NCBI GenBank assembly: GCA_020633235.1
Contig: JACKEA010000001.1
Coordinates: forward strand, 1,736,001 to 1,800,000
Length of the DNA: 64,000 bases
Direction: 5' to 3'
From: Polyangiaceae bacterium
GTDB lineage: Bacteria > Myxococcota_A > Polyangia > Polyangiales > Polyangiaceae
The notes beneath the pieces are model-generated. The model was not told the DNA's origin and searched no databases. It was given only the letters and a program-made list of their open reading frames with translations. The translations under genes were made by a program, and so were the position numbers. Shown here piece by piece: positions 8,807-17,592 of this stretch (position 1 is the stretch's first letter; each line of letters starts with the position of its first letter).

Positions 8807-9838
8807 GTGACCACCGTGATCGCCACCTGGCGTGCGCTTTGGACGCCCAAGCGCGGCGGAGCGCTGCTGCTCGTGTTCGTGGCGCTGGTGTCGGCGGAGT
8901 GGCTGGCGACGGGATCCGGCGTGGCCATGGCCACGGATGCGAGTCTGTTCGCGGCGTTCTGTCTGGCCGCGCCGGCCGGCTACCGCGTGCTGGTTCCGCG
9001 GGGCGGCGGCCTATCGGTGGGGCACGGGCTCTACGCGCTCCTGTGTGCCGCGCTCGTGCTGGGGTGGGCGCTCCTGGTGCGGCGTGCGCTACGGCTGAGC
9101 TGGACCTACGTGATCGACGGCTCGTCCCTCGGGATCTTGTGGGTGCTGTTCCTCGTGGGCGGCTGGGGACTGGCGCGGGACATCGAGCTCGAGAGCGGGC
9201 TCCACGCTCAGCAGCGGCGCGCGGAGCGGATGGCGGAGAGCGCGGAACGCGCGTCGCTCCTGGCGCTGCGGGCGCACCTCGATCCCCACTTCCTGTTCAA
9301 CACCCTGAACGCCATCGCCGAGTGGTGTCGAGAAGATCCGGCAGTGGCGGAGGCTGCCACGCTGCGACTTGCATCCATGCTGCGCACGATGCTCGGGGGC
9401 ATTCGCAGCCCGAGTTGGGATCTGGAGACGGAGATCGGCCTCGCGCGCAGCTTGTTCGAGCTGTATTCCATTCGCGATGCCGCTCGCTATCGCTTTCGGT
9501 TCGAGGTGCCGGAGCCGCTCCCGAGCGTGCAGGTGCCGCCGATGGTGTTCTTGCCCTTGTTCGAGAACGCCGTGACGCACGGCGCCGGCGCGGGCCACAG
9601 CGGCGAAGTGGTGGTGCGGCTCTCGGTGGAGTCGACGCCGGACCTGCGGCTGCACGTCGAGATCGAGAACCCGGGCCGCTTTCGCGGGCGGCGCGCCGGG
9701 GGGGAGGGGATCGCCATGGTGGAGCGGCGCTTGGCCCTCGCCTACGGCGGCGAGGCAACGCTCAGCTTCGACGCTGATGGAGATCGGACCCGGACGCGCG
9801 TGGCGCTCCCGGGTGCGCTTTCGGCGGAGGTCGCGTGA
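8807..9838 (+). CDS. LytS/YehU-type membrane sensor histidine kinase
   Basis: 343 residues from GTG 8807. Four hydrophobic segments occupy roughly residues 12-115, then a short helical linker (residues 128-155), then the His_kinase domain with the phospho-acceptor in HLDPHFLFNTLNAIAEW. The ATPase domain follows (PMVFLPLFENAVTHG N-box, GGEGIAMVERRL G-box). This family lacks a classical HisKA dimerisation domain and pairs with LytTR regulators. The next gene is exactly that, overlapping by 4 bases (GTGA), so the two are translationally coupled. The signal is unknown; no extracellular sensor domain is visible, so sensing is probably within the membrane. Confidence 0.88.
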   Translation: MTTVIATWRALWTPKRGGALLLVFVALVSAEWLATGSGVAMATDASLFAAFCLAAPAGYRVLVPRGGGLSVGHGLYALLCAALVLGWALLVRRALRLSWTYVIDGSSLGILWVLFLVGGWGLARDIELESGLHAQQRRAERMAESAERASLLALRAHLDPHFLFNTLNAIAEWCREDPAVAEAATLRLASMLRTMLGGIRSPSWDLETEIGLARSLFELYSIRDAARYRFRFEVPEPLPSVQVPPMVFLPLFENAVTHGAGAGHSGEVVVRLSVESTPDLRLHVEIENPGRFRGRRAGGEGIAMVERRLALAYGGEATLSFDADGDRTRTRVALPGALSAEVA

Positions 9839-10551
9839 AGATCCGGGCGCTGTTCGCCGACGACGAAGCCATGGCGCGCAAGCGCATGCGGCGCCTGCTG
9901 AGCGCGATCGCCGACGTGGAAGTCGTTGCCGAGTGCACGAGCGGCGAGCAGGCCCTTTCGGAGCTCGACGAGCGGGACGTGGACGTTGCGTTCCTCGACA
10001 TTCGCATGGCCGGCGCTTCCGGGCTGGAAGTGTCCGAAGCCGCCGTGGAGCTGGGCGTCGAGGTGGTGTTCACCACCGCGCATCCCGAGCACGCCGTGGT
10101 GGCCTTCGAGCAGGGCGCCGCCGACTACCTGCTGAAGCCCGTGGAGGCGGAGCGCCTTGCCGCGGCGGTCGCGCGGGTGCGGGAGCGCCTCTCCCGCGCG
10201 GCGGCGCCGCGGAGCGAGAGCCTGGACCGCGTGGCGCTCGAAGTGCGGGGCGAGCTCCGCTTGGTGGATCCGGGCGATGTCTCCCACGCCGTGCACGACG
10301 GCCAGCTCGTGACGGTGTGGGTGGGCGCCGAGAGCATTCTCACGGAGCTGTCGCTCAGCGAGCTCGAGCGCAAGCTTCCGTCCGGATCCTTCGAGCGAGT
10401 GCATCGCCGCGCGCTCGTGAACTTGCGCTTCGTCGAGCGGCTGAGCCCGATGGCGAGCGGCGGCTACCGGGCGACGCTCCGGGGTGGGCACGAGGTTCCC
10501 GTGTCGCGACAGGCGGCCCGCGCGCTCCGACGGCGCCTCGGCATCCGCTGA
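9835..10551 (+). CDS. LytTR-family response regulator
   Basis: 238 residues from GTG 9835. The receiver carries Asp9-Asp10, phospho-acceptor Asp55 (AFLDIRMAG), FTTAHPEHAV, and Lys in LLKPVEAERL. The C-terminal LytTR domain (from about residue 140) includes LSELERKLPSGSFERVHRRALVNL and a basic end RALRRRLGIR; LytTR domains bind DNA through beta strands. It is coupled to the upstream kinase by a 4-base overlap, so the two form a typical LytS/LytR pair that likely regulates neighbouring or cell-envelope genes. Confidence 0.9.
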   Translation: MKIRALFADDEAMARKRMRRLLSAIADVEVVAECTSGEQALSELDERDVDVAFLDIRMAGASGLEVSEAAVELGVEVVFTTAHPEHAVVAFEQGAADYLLKPVEAERLAAAVARVRERLSRAAAPRSESLDRVALEVRGELRLVDPGDVSHAVHDGQLVTVWVGAESILTELSLSELERKLPSGSFERVHRRALVNLRFVERLSPMASGGYRATLRGGHEVPVSRQAARALRRRLGIR

Positions 10552-10652
10552 CGCGACCGTTCACCACCGGGTTCGGACCGCTCACGGGCGGCCTGAGACC
10601 GTTCGCGCCATCTGCCCGCGCCGAGGTCGCCGTGGGGCCCCAAGCTGGGCGC

Positions 10653-11975
10653 ATGAAGGCTGCAATAGTCGAGGTTTTGGCTCACTGCGTTCTGGTTGCT
10701 CTCGCTGTGTATTTCTTCTTCCTGCCGGGCCTGTCCGTGGTTCGAGATCTGAACGACCCGGCCTTGGGGCATCCGGGCGTTCCGAAGCGGGCCGTCGAGC
10801 TTCATCGCTCCCTCACGCCGCGCGTGGAGAGCTGGGCCCGCACCAGAGTCGCCTCGGGCCGCGCCCGCTCGGTGCCGTTGCATGACGTCGCCGCCACGGA
10901 GTGGCCGCTGTTCACCGCGGTGTTCTACCTGATGGCGACGGAGCAACTGCAGGAGCAGACGTCGACGCGACCGATGACGTACGCCTCGGGCGCGGTGCAC
11001 GCGGCGCGCGATCTATTGATTGATCCGGGCCACCACACCTGGGTGAAGGAGCACTGGGGCGAAGACTACCTGCACCACCAGAACTTCTTCTTCCGTTCGT
11101 TGCTCATCGGCGGGCTCACCAGCTACGAGGCGTTGACCCACGACGGCTCGTCGCTCCCCATGCTACGCGATCAGGTCGAGACCCTCAGCGCGTCTCTCGA
11201 CCGGACCCGGCTCGGTCTCATGAACGACTACCCGGGTGAGTGCTACCCCATCGACGTGCTCGCCGGCATCGGGCTCATCCGCCGGGCCGACGCCGTGCTC
11301 GGAACCGATCACTGCGCGTTCGTAGAGCGCTCGCTGCGCGCCTTCCAAGGACCCAGGACCGACGACATCGGACTCGTGCCTTTCCGGGTCGACTTGCCAG
11401 AGGCCACGGAGGTGCAGCCCGGTCGCGGCATCGGCATGGCGTGGTCGCTGCAGTTCGCCCCCGACCTGTGGCCGGAGCAGTCGCGACAGTGGTACGCGAC
11501 CTTCGAGCGTCATTTCTGGCAAGACCGAGGCTGGGCCGCGGGGTTTCGCGAGTTCCGTCCCGGAACCTGGCCGGAATGGACCTTCGAGATCGACGCCGGG
11601 CCGGTGGCGGATGGCTTCGGGACGTCGGCCAACGCCTTCGCGATCGCTGCTGCGCGTCGCAACGGTCGCTTCGATCACGCCTACACGCTCAGCTCGGAGC
11701 TCGTGGCCACCGCTTGGCCATTGCCGAGCGGCGGTTTGCTCTCGGTGCAAGCCGTGTCCCAGGCGACCGACGCGCCCTACCTGGGCGAGTCTGCGATCCT
11801 GTACTTCCTCACGGTGCCTCCCGCGAAGGGCGTTCCCATCGTGACCGGCGGTCACCGCCCCGGGCTGGTGTGGCTCACGTTGGCGATCTACTTCGGGATC
11901 CCGCTCGGCGCGGCGTTCATGGCCGCCAAGCGGATCGCGGCGTTGGTGCGAGCGCGGCGGCGAACCGCTCAATGA
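10653..11975 (+). CDS. Membrane-anchored protein of unknown function
   Basis: 440 residues from ATG 10653. One hydrophobic segment is near residues 8-25 (VLAHCVLVALAVYFFFLPG) and another near 403-423 (WLTLAIYFGIPLGAAFMA), before a basic tail. The central 350 residues are rich in Trp/Tyr/His, with motifs HHTWVKEHWGEDYLHHQNFF, MNDYPGECYPIDVLAGI and DAGPVADGFGTSANAFAIAA. The alternating helical pattern suggests an alpha/alpha-barrel fold like those of some glycan- or terpene-acting enzymes, but I cannot assign it. It is 101 bases downstream of the LytTR regulator on the same strand, and is possibly its target. Confidence 0.78.
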   Translation: MKAAIVEVLAHCVLVALAVYFFFLPGLSVVRDLNDPALGHPGVPKRAVELHRSLTPRVESWARTRVASGRARSVPLHDVAATEWPLFTAVFYLMATEQLQEQTSTRPMTYASGAVHAARDLLIDPGHHTWVKEHWGEDYLHHQNFFFRSLLIGGLTSYEALTHDGSSLPMLRDQVETLSASLDRTRLGLMNDYPGECYPIDVLAGIGLIRRADAVLGTDHCAFVERSLRAFQGPRTDDIGLVPFRVDLPEATEVQPGRGIGMAWSLQFAPDLWPEQSRQWYATFERHFWQDRGWAAGFREFRPGTWPEWTFEIDAGPVADGFGTSANAFAIAAARRNGRFDHAYTLSSELVATAWPLPSGGLLSVQAVSQATDAPYLGESAILYFLTVPPAKGVPIVTGGHRPGLVWLTLAIYFGIPLGAAFMAAKRIAALVRARRRTAQ

Positions 11976-12094
11976 GCCGCGCGCATCGACCGGCGACCAC
12001 GGACGCGGCGGTCATCGCTACGGGTCCCGCACACCTCGCTCGCTCGGGGCACGATGGCAAGGATGTCGATCGCGTGTGCCTTCTTCTGACGGCC

Positions 12095-14486
12095 TCACTC
12101 CTTGGGCGGCCAGATGATTGCTCTTGGTTGGTAGCTGAAGGCTTGATCGTCGCTGAGTTCGCCGTAGGCCCCGGCGCCCCAGCACACGACGGCGCCGGTC
12201 TTTCGGCGCGCGCACGAGTACGTCTTTCCCGTCGCCACGCCTACCGCATCGGTGATGCCTTTCACTTCGATGGGAGTGGCGCTTTGCGTGGGCGTTTCGA
12301 CGCTCAGCTGACCCCAGTAGTTCGAGCCCCAGCACACCACCGACCCCGACTTGCGTACGGCACACGTGTGGCCTTGCCCCGCACTCAGCGCCACGACGTC
12401 GACAAGGCCCGCAACGGGTGACGAAAACGTAACGTAAGTCGTCTCGCTGCCGAGCTGGCCTTGGTAGTTGCTACCCCAGCACGCGACAGTGCCGTCGGTG
12501 CGGGTGGCGCAAGTGTGCGCGGCTCCTGCGCTCACCATCACCGCGTCGCTTACTCCAGACACTTCGGCCGCGACGCCGGCAGGCACGGGGTAGCTTCCGA
12601 GCTTGAAGTCACTACTGGAGCCCCAACAGGCGACTTTGCCGCTCTTTCGCACGACGCAGCTGTGGAAATCGCTCACGCTGAGGTCGATGGCATCGGTGAC
12701 GTCGACCACGGCTGTTGGCGTCAATGCTGGGTTCGGCGCCGCCGAGTTGCCAATCTCTCCGAAGTAGTTGGCGCCCCAACAGGCAACGGCGCCCCCGGAA
12801 CGAAGCGCACAGGTGAAGCCGTGCCCTGCGCCGATGGCGATTGCGTCGTCAATGCCTGCAACGACGACGGGTGTGAGGCTCCCGATTTGGGTTCCGTCGC
12901 CGAGCTGGCCGCTCATATTGTCCCCCCAACATGCGATTTGGCCGGTGGAACGCGCGGCGCACGAATGCCCGTCGCCCGCTGTCACCGCGAGCGCGTCCGT
13001 AACAGCCGGCACGGCGGTGGGCGCTGCCGCGCTGGTGCTCGTGCCGTCGCCCAGTTGGCCATAGAAATTGAAGCCCCAGCATGCGACTCCACCGCCGGCA
13101 CTAGCGGCGCATGCGTGCTGAATGCCTCCGGACAGAGAGGTGACGCTCGAGAGGTTCGTCGCGGTCACCGGAGCCAAACTGGAGTCACTGGTCCCCAGTC
13201 CGAGAGCGCCCCAGGAATTGATGCCCCAACACGCCACCGAACCCGTGCTGTGAAGGGCGCATTCGGCAAGGCCAATGGAGAGATCGGTCGCGTCGGCGAT
13301 GTCGGTCAATTGAATGGGGGTCTTGCTGGTGACATTGGGCGCGTACACTCCCCAACACCAGAGTTCACCCCCCTGGCGCAGCGCACACGAAGTTGCCGGG
13401 CCAGCGCGGACGCTGACGACGTTCGTCAGGTCGGCGACGGGAACGGGCTTGTCAGACGCCTCGAGCGTTGCGTTGCCGAGTTGGCCGACTTGGTTGCGTC
13501 CCCAGCACATGACTTCGCCCGTCTTGCGGAGCGCGCACGCGTGGTCATCGCCCGCCTGTAGCGCGATGGCGTCCTGGATCCCTGGGACCTGTACGGGAAG
13601 ACTCGACGTGTAGGCGGACGAACCAGCGCCAAGCTGTCCCCAATTGTTGTAACCCCAACACGTGATTCCCCCTGTCTGTCGGACGGCACACGTGAACTTG
13701 TCTCCTGCACTGACGCTCGTAGCGTCAACCAACCCGTCGACCACGACGGGCGATAAGGACTCTTTGAGCTCGCCGTCAGCTATGGAACCCCAGCAAACGA
13801 CGCTACCGTCCTTGCGAACTGCGCACGTGTGGTCGTGACCCGCGCTGACCCCAACTGCGTTCTTTAGACCGACCGCAGACGGTGGCGCGGACAATTGGGA
13901 GCCGACACCGTTGCCCACCTGGCCGTTGCTGTTCGCACCCCAGCAAACAACGTCACCGTCCTGAAGCCGTGCGCACGCATGCCAGTCGCCCACAGAGACT
14001 GCGGTTGCGCCACCAATCCCCGGTACGTTCGTCGCAACGGGAATGAAAGTGGGTGTCGCCACACCGAGCTGTCCCAGCTGATTGCCCCCCCCAGCACGCA
14101 ACGTGCCCGTCTTGACGCAAGGCGCAGGTGAAGCCCCATTGACTGCTCACGGCCGTGATGACGTCCGGGTCCACGCAGTTGCCTGACTTCACCCATGAGC
14201 CGACCTCACAGTGGAGTGTCTGCTTCCCACTGGCATTGAGTCCGCAGGGCTCGCTTTGTACGGTGCCCTCCGCGGAGCCCGCGTCTGCGTTGTTGCCGCC
14301 GGAGCTCGTTCCTCCGGCTGCTGCCCCGGCCGTGCCGCCGACTGAAGTCACGCCGCCACCGGCCCCTGTCGCGGCCGAACCGCCTGAACCCTCTGAGGCG
14401 AAGGGCGCATCGGCGCTGATGTTTCCACCGCAACGAACGCATACAATGGCGAGCAGGGCCACCACGGAGCGCCGAATGCGATCCAT
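12095..14486 (-). CDS. RCC1-repeat lipoprotein, split by a frameshift in a G8 tract
   Basis: The N-terminal frame (from ATG 14486) has a hydrophobic signal with a Cys (VVALLAIVCVRC), a Gly/Ala/Ser-rich linker, then TCALRQDGHVACWGG. At the eight-C run 14085-14092 (G8 on the coding strand) the frame must change to continue GNQLGQLGVATP. The remaining 13 repeats of the pattern CAxRxxGxVxCWGxNxxGQLG run to the stop at 12095. Seven Gs would give one uninterrupted product of about 795 residues with 14 repeats. RCC1-type repeats build a beta-propeller; myxobacterial members are surface or secreted proteins of unknown ligand. The last repeats vary most. Confidence 0.82.
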
Positions 14487-14653
14487 GATGAAGTGTGAGC
14501 CCGTACCCCACGCCGCGTCAAAGGGTTGGGCGGGTCAGCGGACGCGCCGTGCGGTCGGGCGTTCCGTCGGATTCTCGTCGCGAGCAAAGCTCCGGGCACA
14601 AGCGTCCAAGAATTCCGGTTGAGACTCTTGGGACGCAGCACTAGCCTGAGGCC

Positions 14654-14905
14654 ATGCGCTATCTGGCGTTGTTCCCTCTCCTCGCTCTGCCAGTTCTCGC
14701 CGCGTGTGGGCCCAGCGAGCAAAAGCTGCGAACCCGTGCTGCGTACGATTTCAACTGTCCCGGTCCGCAACTGCAGCTCGTCAAGCTAGACCAGCGAACG
14801 CGGGGCGTGCAGGGTTGCGGACAGCGGGCGACATACGTCTGGGTGTGCAGCGGCAACGATTGCACCTGGGTGTTGAACTCCGACTCCAGGCCTCAGGGTC
14901 GATAG
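14654..14905 (+). CDS. Small Cys-rich lipoprotein
   Basis: 83 residues with a signal peptide and a clear lipobox (LPVLAAC, Cys18). The mature part has paired cysteines (FNCPG, VQGCG, WVCSGNDCTW), suggesting disulfides in the periplasm or outer membrane. It is divergent from the RCC1 gene. The family is unassigned; similar small lipoproteins are common in myxobacterial genomes. Confidence 0.72.
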   Translation: MRYLALFPLLALPVLAACGPSEQKLRTRAAYDFNCPGPQLQLVKLDQRTRGVQGCGQRATYVWVCSGNDCTWVLNSDSRPQGR

Positions 14906-14982
14906 TCGCCGCTCGCGCTTCGCCGCCTTCGGGGCAGCCCAGCAAGTCCCGCGCGCCTCGGTTTCCGTCCAAAGAGAAGCTC

Positions 14983-15168
14983 GTGCGGCAGTTCGAGAAG
15001 GACATCGACGCGGTGTCGAAGCGGTTGCCGGAAGGAGCCGAAAAGGTGCTCGGCGGTAACGTGAAGCTCCAGAACGTTTCCCGCCGCGTCTTGGACGTCC
15101 ACCTCCCAGTCGCCGCGTTCGCATCCGCGGTACGTCGCGCTTCAGCCATTCGTGAGGCCCATCGCTGA
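14983..15168 (+). CDS. Possible short ORF or gene remnant
   Basis: A 61-residue frame from GTG 14983 has coding-like composition (VRQFEKDIDAVSKRLPEGAE, then VKLQNVSRRVLDVHLPV). The same frame is open further upstream without a good start, so it may be the 3' remnant of a decayed gene. No family is recognised. The rest of 14906-15228 holds nothing else I can support. Confidence 0.3.
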   Translation: MRQFEKDIDAVSKRLPEGAEKVLGGNVKLQNVSRRVLDVHLPVAAFASAVRRASAIREAHR

Positions 15169-15228
15169 AGCGCGACAGTATGCTGCGACACGTCGCCCAC
15201 CAATCCATCTGAATATCTCGTTCTTCAA

Positions 15229-15381
15229 ATGAACACGTATCTCAGCAAGGTTTGGAAGTGGAACGATCGTCTGGTCGTGTTCCCGGCCGTCGGCACGATG
15301 CAAGAGGCCGTGCTCCTGAACCAGCCAATCCCGGTGCCGGGAGGCTACCGTCGACTTGCCAGCGCGATTCGAAGGGCGTGA
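15229..15381 (+). CDS. Small hypothetical protein
   Basis: 50 residues from ATG 15229 (MNTYLSKVWKWNDRLVVFP). The frame stops 3 bases before the GTG of the next gene, an arrangement typical of translational coupling. The protein is basic and has no signal or membrane segment. Its reality rests on codon bias and spacing only. Confidence 0.35.
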   Translation: MNTYLSKVWKWNDRLVVFPAVGTMQEAVLLNQPIPVPGGYRRLASAIRRA

Positions 15382-15384
15382 AAG

Positions 15385-15699
15385 GTGTCCAAGGAGGCGA
15401 CGGACGTTTCCCCGCTGATCGAGTCCTTCGATCAACACGAGGTCTGGCAGGTGCTCGGGATCAAGGACCGAGCCACGTTCGTTCGCGAGGCCGTAGCCTG
15501 CTCCCACGACCGCTACGAGGGTTGGGACGATCCCCGCATCGAGCTTGGCGCCTGGGTTGGGGTCCCTCGCCAGCGCTGCCACTGGGGCGTACAGGAGATG
15601 GAGCTCGGCATCGACACGCCGACCAAGGACGTCATCGCCGCCATTCGCGAAATGCTGGAGCTGGCCGAGAGCCTGCGCGGCAAGCACAAGGGCTTTTGA
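15385..15699 (+). CDS. Hypothetical protein
   Basis: 104 residues from GTG 15385. The protein is acidic and soluble, with SFDQHEVWQVLGIKDRATFV and TKDVIAAIREMLELAESLRG. No recognised family. Codon third positions are strongly G/C, as in true genes of this genome. It is followed by another hypothetical gene after 30 bases, perhaps as one transcript. Confidence 0.6.
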   Translation: MSKEATDVSPLIESFDQHEVWQVLGIKDRATFVREAVACSHDRYEGWDDPRIELGAWVGVPRQRCHWGVQEMELGIDTPTKDVIAAIREMLELAESLRGKHKGF

Positions 15700-15729
15700 C
15701 CGCCGCTCGCGTCGCGGTAGCCTCCGCCC

Positions 15730-16202
15730 ATGGGCGTGGAGATGGCGCTGTACGTGTTTCCGGAGCGGCTAGACTATCGGCCCAGTGCGGACGCGCTCGG
15801 CCATTTCGTGGAGGCCCTCCAGCGCGATCACTGGGTAGGGAGCGAAGGAACCGTCGCCAAGACCCGCGGGCGAACGCGGCCCTTGGCGCGGGACCTTGCC
15901 GCGCTCGAGGGCATGGACGCGCGCATCGCGTGGGAAATGAGCGATGCCCGCTTCGTCTTCGTGCCGGCCATCGAGGCCGATGGAGAGACCCAGCCGTCCT
16001 GGTGCCGGTGGAGACCATCGAGAGCATCTGGGGACCGCCTCAGGCGCAGCGCATCCCACCCGCGGTCTTCCGCTTCGCCCTGGTGCTCGATGCGGGCAAG
16101 TGTTTCTCCCGTCTCGCGCAGGTGGAGCCGGAACCGGAGCTCTTGAAGCTGTGCGAAACGAGCTTTGGACAGCGCTTTCGGGTCATTGACGGCGTGGGGT
16201 GA
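15730..16202 (+). pseudogene. Hypothetical protein interrupted by a 1-base deletion
   Basis: The ATG 15730 frame encodes MALYVFPERLDYRPSADALG, then DARFVFVPAIEADGETQP, then loses coding character near 15994-15997. The continuation is in another frame: VLVPVETIESIWGPP, then VFRFALVLDAGKCFSRL, ending IDGVG at 16202. One extra C (CCC instead of CC before GTCCTGG) restores a single 157-residue protein. No family is recognised. It could be real decay or a sequence error. Confidence 0.6.
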
Positions 16203-16208
16203 AGCAAG

Positions 16209-16877
16209 ATGAAAAATGAGATCGTGGTGGTGCTCGCCGTTTCCCTCGCCGCGTGCGGAAGCGAACCCCCGCCGCCCGCGAAGCCGCCAGCGCCGCCGGC
16301 AGCGCCCACCCACCGCGCCGCGCCGCCGGTAGCAGCCGTGGAGACCGTCCCGGCCACGCCGGCGCCGTCGTGGAATGGAGCTCACATTGGCGACACCGTG
16401 CGGCGCTTCCTCGACGCGGGGCTCGAGGCGTCGCTGTGCGATACGGATCCCATCCAACATGGCGAGCGGCGGATCTGGTTCTTTGCGCCGTGTCGCTCCG
16501 CGGCGGCGCTGCCGGGCGGCGGCGTGCTGACGCTGCTGTCCACTCCCGAGCGCGAGCCGGAACAAGCCAAGGTGGACGGCATGGTGTGGGCGGTGGCCGA
16601 GCCGTCCGGGCTCGAGTTTCCGGCCCACCTGGGCGACGACCAGCGCAGCGTGGAGCGCGCCCTCGGTCCGGGCCGGCGCCTGTTCGACTTCCAAGACGTG
16701 GTGCACGAGGGCGGCAACGTCGTCGCTTACCAATACGGCAGCGACGTGTACGTCGTGATGCGCGCTGGAAAGGCGTTCGCCTTCATCGTCGGCCGCATGG
16801 GCAGCGACCGCGAGCAGGAAGAGTGGCGCGGCGTCATCGCCAACCTGCTCCGCATCGAGCGGAAGTACGCGAAATAG
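16209..16877 (+). CDS. Proline-rich lipoprotein of unknown function
   Basis: 222 residues with a short signal and lipobox (VSLAACGSE, Cys16), then a Pro/Ala linker (residues 19-55), then a globular domain of about 165 residues. That domain contains GAHIGDTVRRFLDAGLEAS and HLGDDQRSVERALGPGRRLF. It is probably anchored to a membrane facing the periplasm. It starts 6 bases after the preceding interrupted gene, likely in the same transcript. Family unknown. Confidence 0.72.
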   Translation: MKNEIVVVLAVSLAACGSEPPPPAKPPAPPAAPTHRAAPPVAAVETVPATPAPSWNGAHIGDTVRRFLDAGLEASLCDTDPIQHGERRIWFFAPCRSAAALPGGGVLTLLSTPEREPEQAKVDGMVWAVAEPSGLEFPAHLGDDQRSVERALGPGRRLFDFQDVVHEGGNVVAYQYGSDVYVVMRAGKAFAFIVGRMGSDREQEEWRGVIANLLRIERKYAK

Positions 16878-16917
16878 CGACGCATGGCGTCCTGTCTCGA
16901 ATCGGCTAGACTGGCAG

Positions 16918-17172
16918 ATGAAACGGACATGGGCGCTGCAAGACGCGAAGAACCGATTCAGTGAGCTGGTTTCAAAGGCGCTCGAGGCCGGGCCGCAGGT
17001 GATCACTCGCCGCGGTCAGGTGACCGCCGTGCTGGTGTCATTCGACGAGTGGACGCGGTTGTCCCGTCGTCGCGGACGTTTGATCGACGTCCTCAGGAAG
17101 GCACCCCGCGTCTCGCCCAGTGGTCTCGCCGTAGATCGCGTGAAGGATCTGGGACGCGACGTCGAGATCTGA
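16918..17172 (+). CDS. Phd/YefM-family antitoxin
   Basis: 84 residues. The N-terminal half matches the Phd/YefM fold: WALQDAKNRFSELVSKALE, then GPQVITRRGQVTAVLVSFDEW. This is the region that dimerises and binds operator DNA. The C-terminal tail, which normally wraps the toxin, reads LRKAPRVSPSGLAVDRVKDLGRD. The gene is followed after 5 bases by remnants of a PIN-domain toxin, so this antitoxin is now probably without a working partner. Confidence 0.85.
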   Translation: MKRTWALQDAKNRFSELVSKALEAGPQVITRRGQVTAVLVSFDEWTRLSRRRGRLIDVLRKAPRVSPSGLAVDRVKDLGRDVEI

Positions 17173-17177
17173 GCGCG

Positions 17178-17515
17178 ATGGCGTATCTGCTCGATACCTG
17201 CGCGCTCTCCGAATTCACCAAGCCGAAGCCTTCGGCACGGTGTGGACGCGTGGTTCGCGGCGCTGCCGGTCGGCATGGATTTCGTCAGCGTGCTGTCCCT
17301 GGGTGAGCTGGAGAAGGGCACGAAGCGACGGCGCTCGAGTGGGGACGCATCTCCGCGCGTGCGGCGCGCGCTGGCAGCCCGATCCCCGTGATCGGCGCGC
17401 TGCTGGGCGCGATGGCGATCGACGATCGTGACGCGGAACACGTCGGACATCGCATGGGACTGACCGCTACTTCGGAATCACGTCCGGCAGATTGACGCCG
17501 CCGGCCCTCCCGTAG
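17178..17515 (+). pseudogene. Decayed PIN-domain (VapC-like) toxin
   Basis: Fragments of a PIN ribonuclease appear in order but in different frames. MAYLLDTCALSEFTKPKPS (first acidic site Asp7) is followed by VDAWFAALPVGMDFVSVLSLGELEKGTKR (second acidic residue), then WGRISARAARAGSPIPVIGALLGAMA, then VTRNTSDIAWD (the TRN segment). At least three frame changes, plus a missing stretch between the LGELEKG and WGRIS parts, make it non-functional. It sits at the expected place 5 bases after the Phd-type antitoxin. Confidence 0.8.
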
Positions 17516-17520
17516 CTGGA

Positions 17521-17547
17521 CGCGACGGGGATCGCGCCGCACCAACA
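17521..17547 (+). repeat. Dispersed intergenic repeat copy
   Basis: It starts CGCGACGGGGATCGCGCCGC and ends ACCAACA. It matches 29886-29912 with a single difference over 27 bases. It lies between the toxin remnant and the end of the dehydrogenase gene, where transcription converges. Confidence 0.7.
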
Positions 17548-17592
17548 AAGGAAGACTCCGAGGGCAGGGGACTTTCGAGCTCCGTCGCGGAA

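Noticed and set aside
12018..13561. Long plus-strand frames opposite the RCC1 gene
   Set aside because: The regular CWG repeats on the minus strand explain the periodic open frame on the other strand.
15142..15687. 181-residue minus-strand frame opposite the 15229 and 15385 genes
   Set aside because: The plus-strand frames have better codon bias and coupled spacing; the minus frame lacks motifs.
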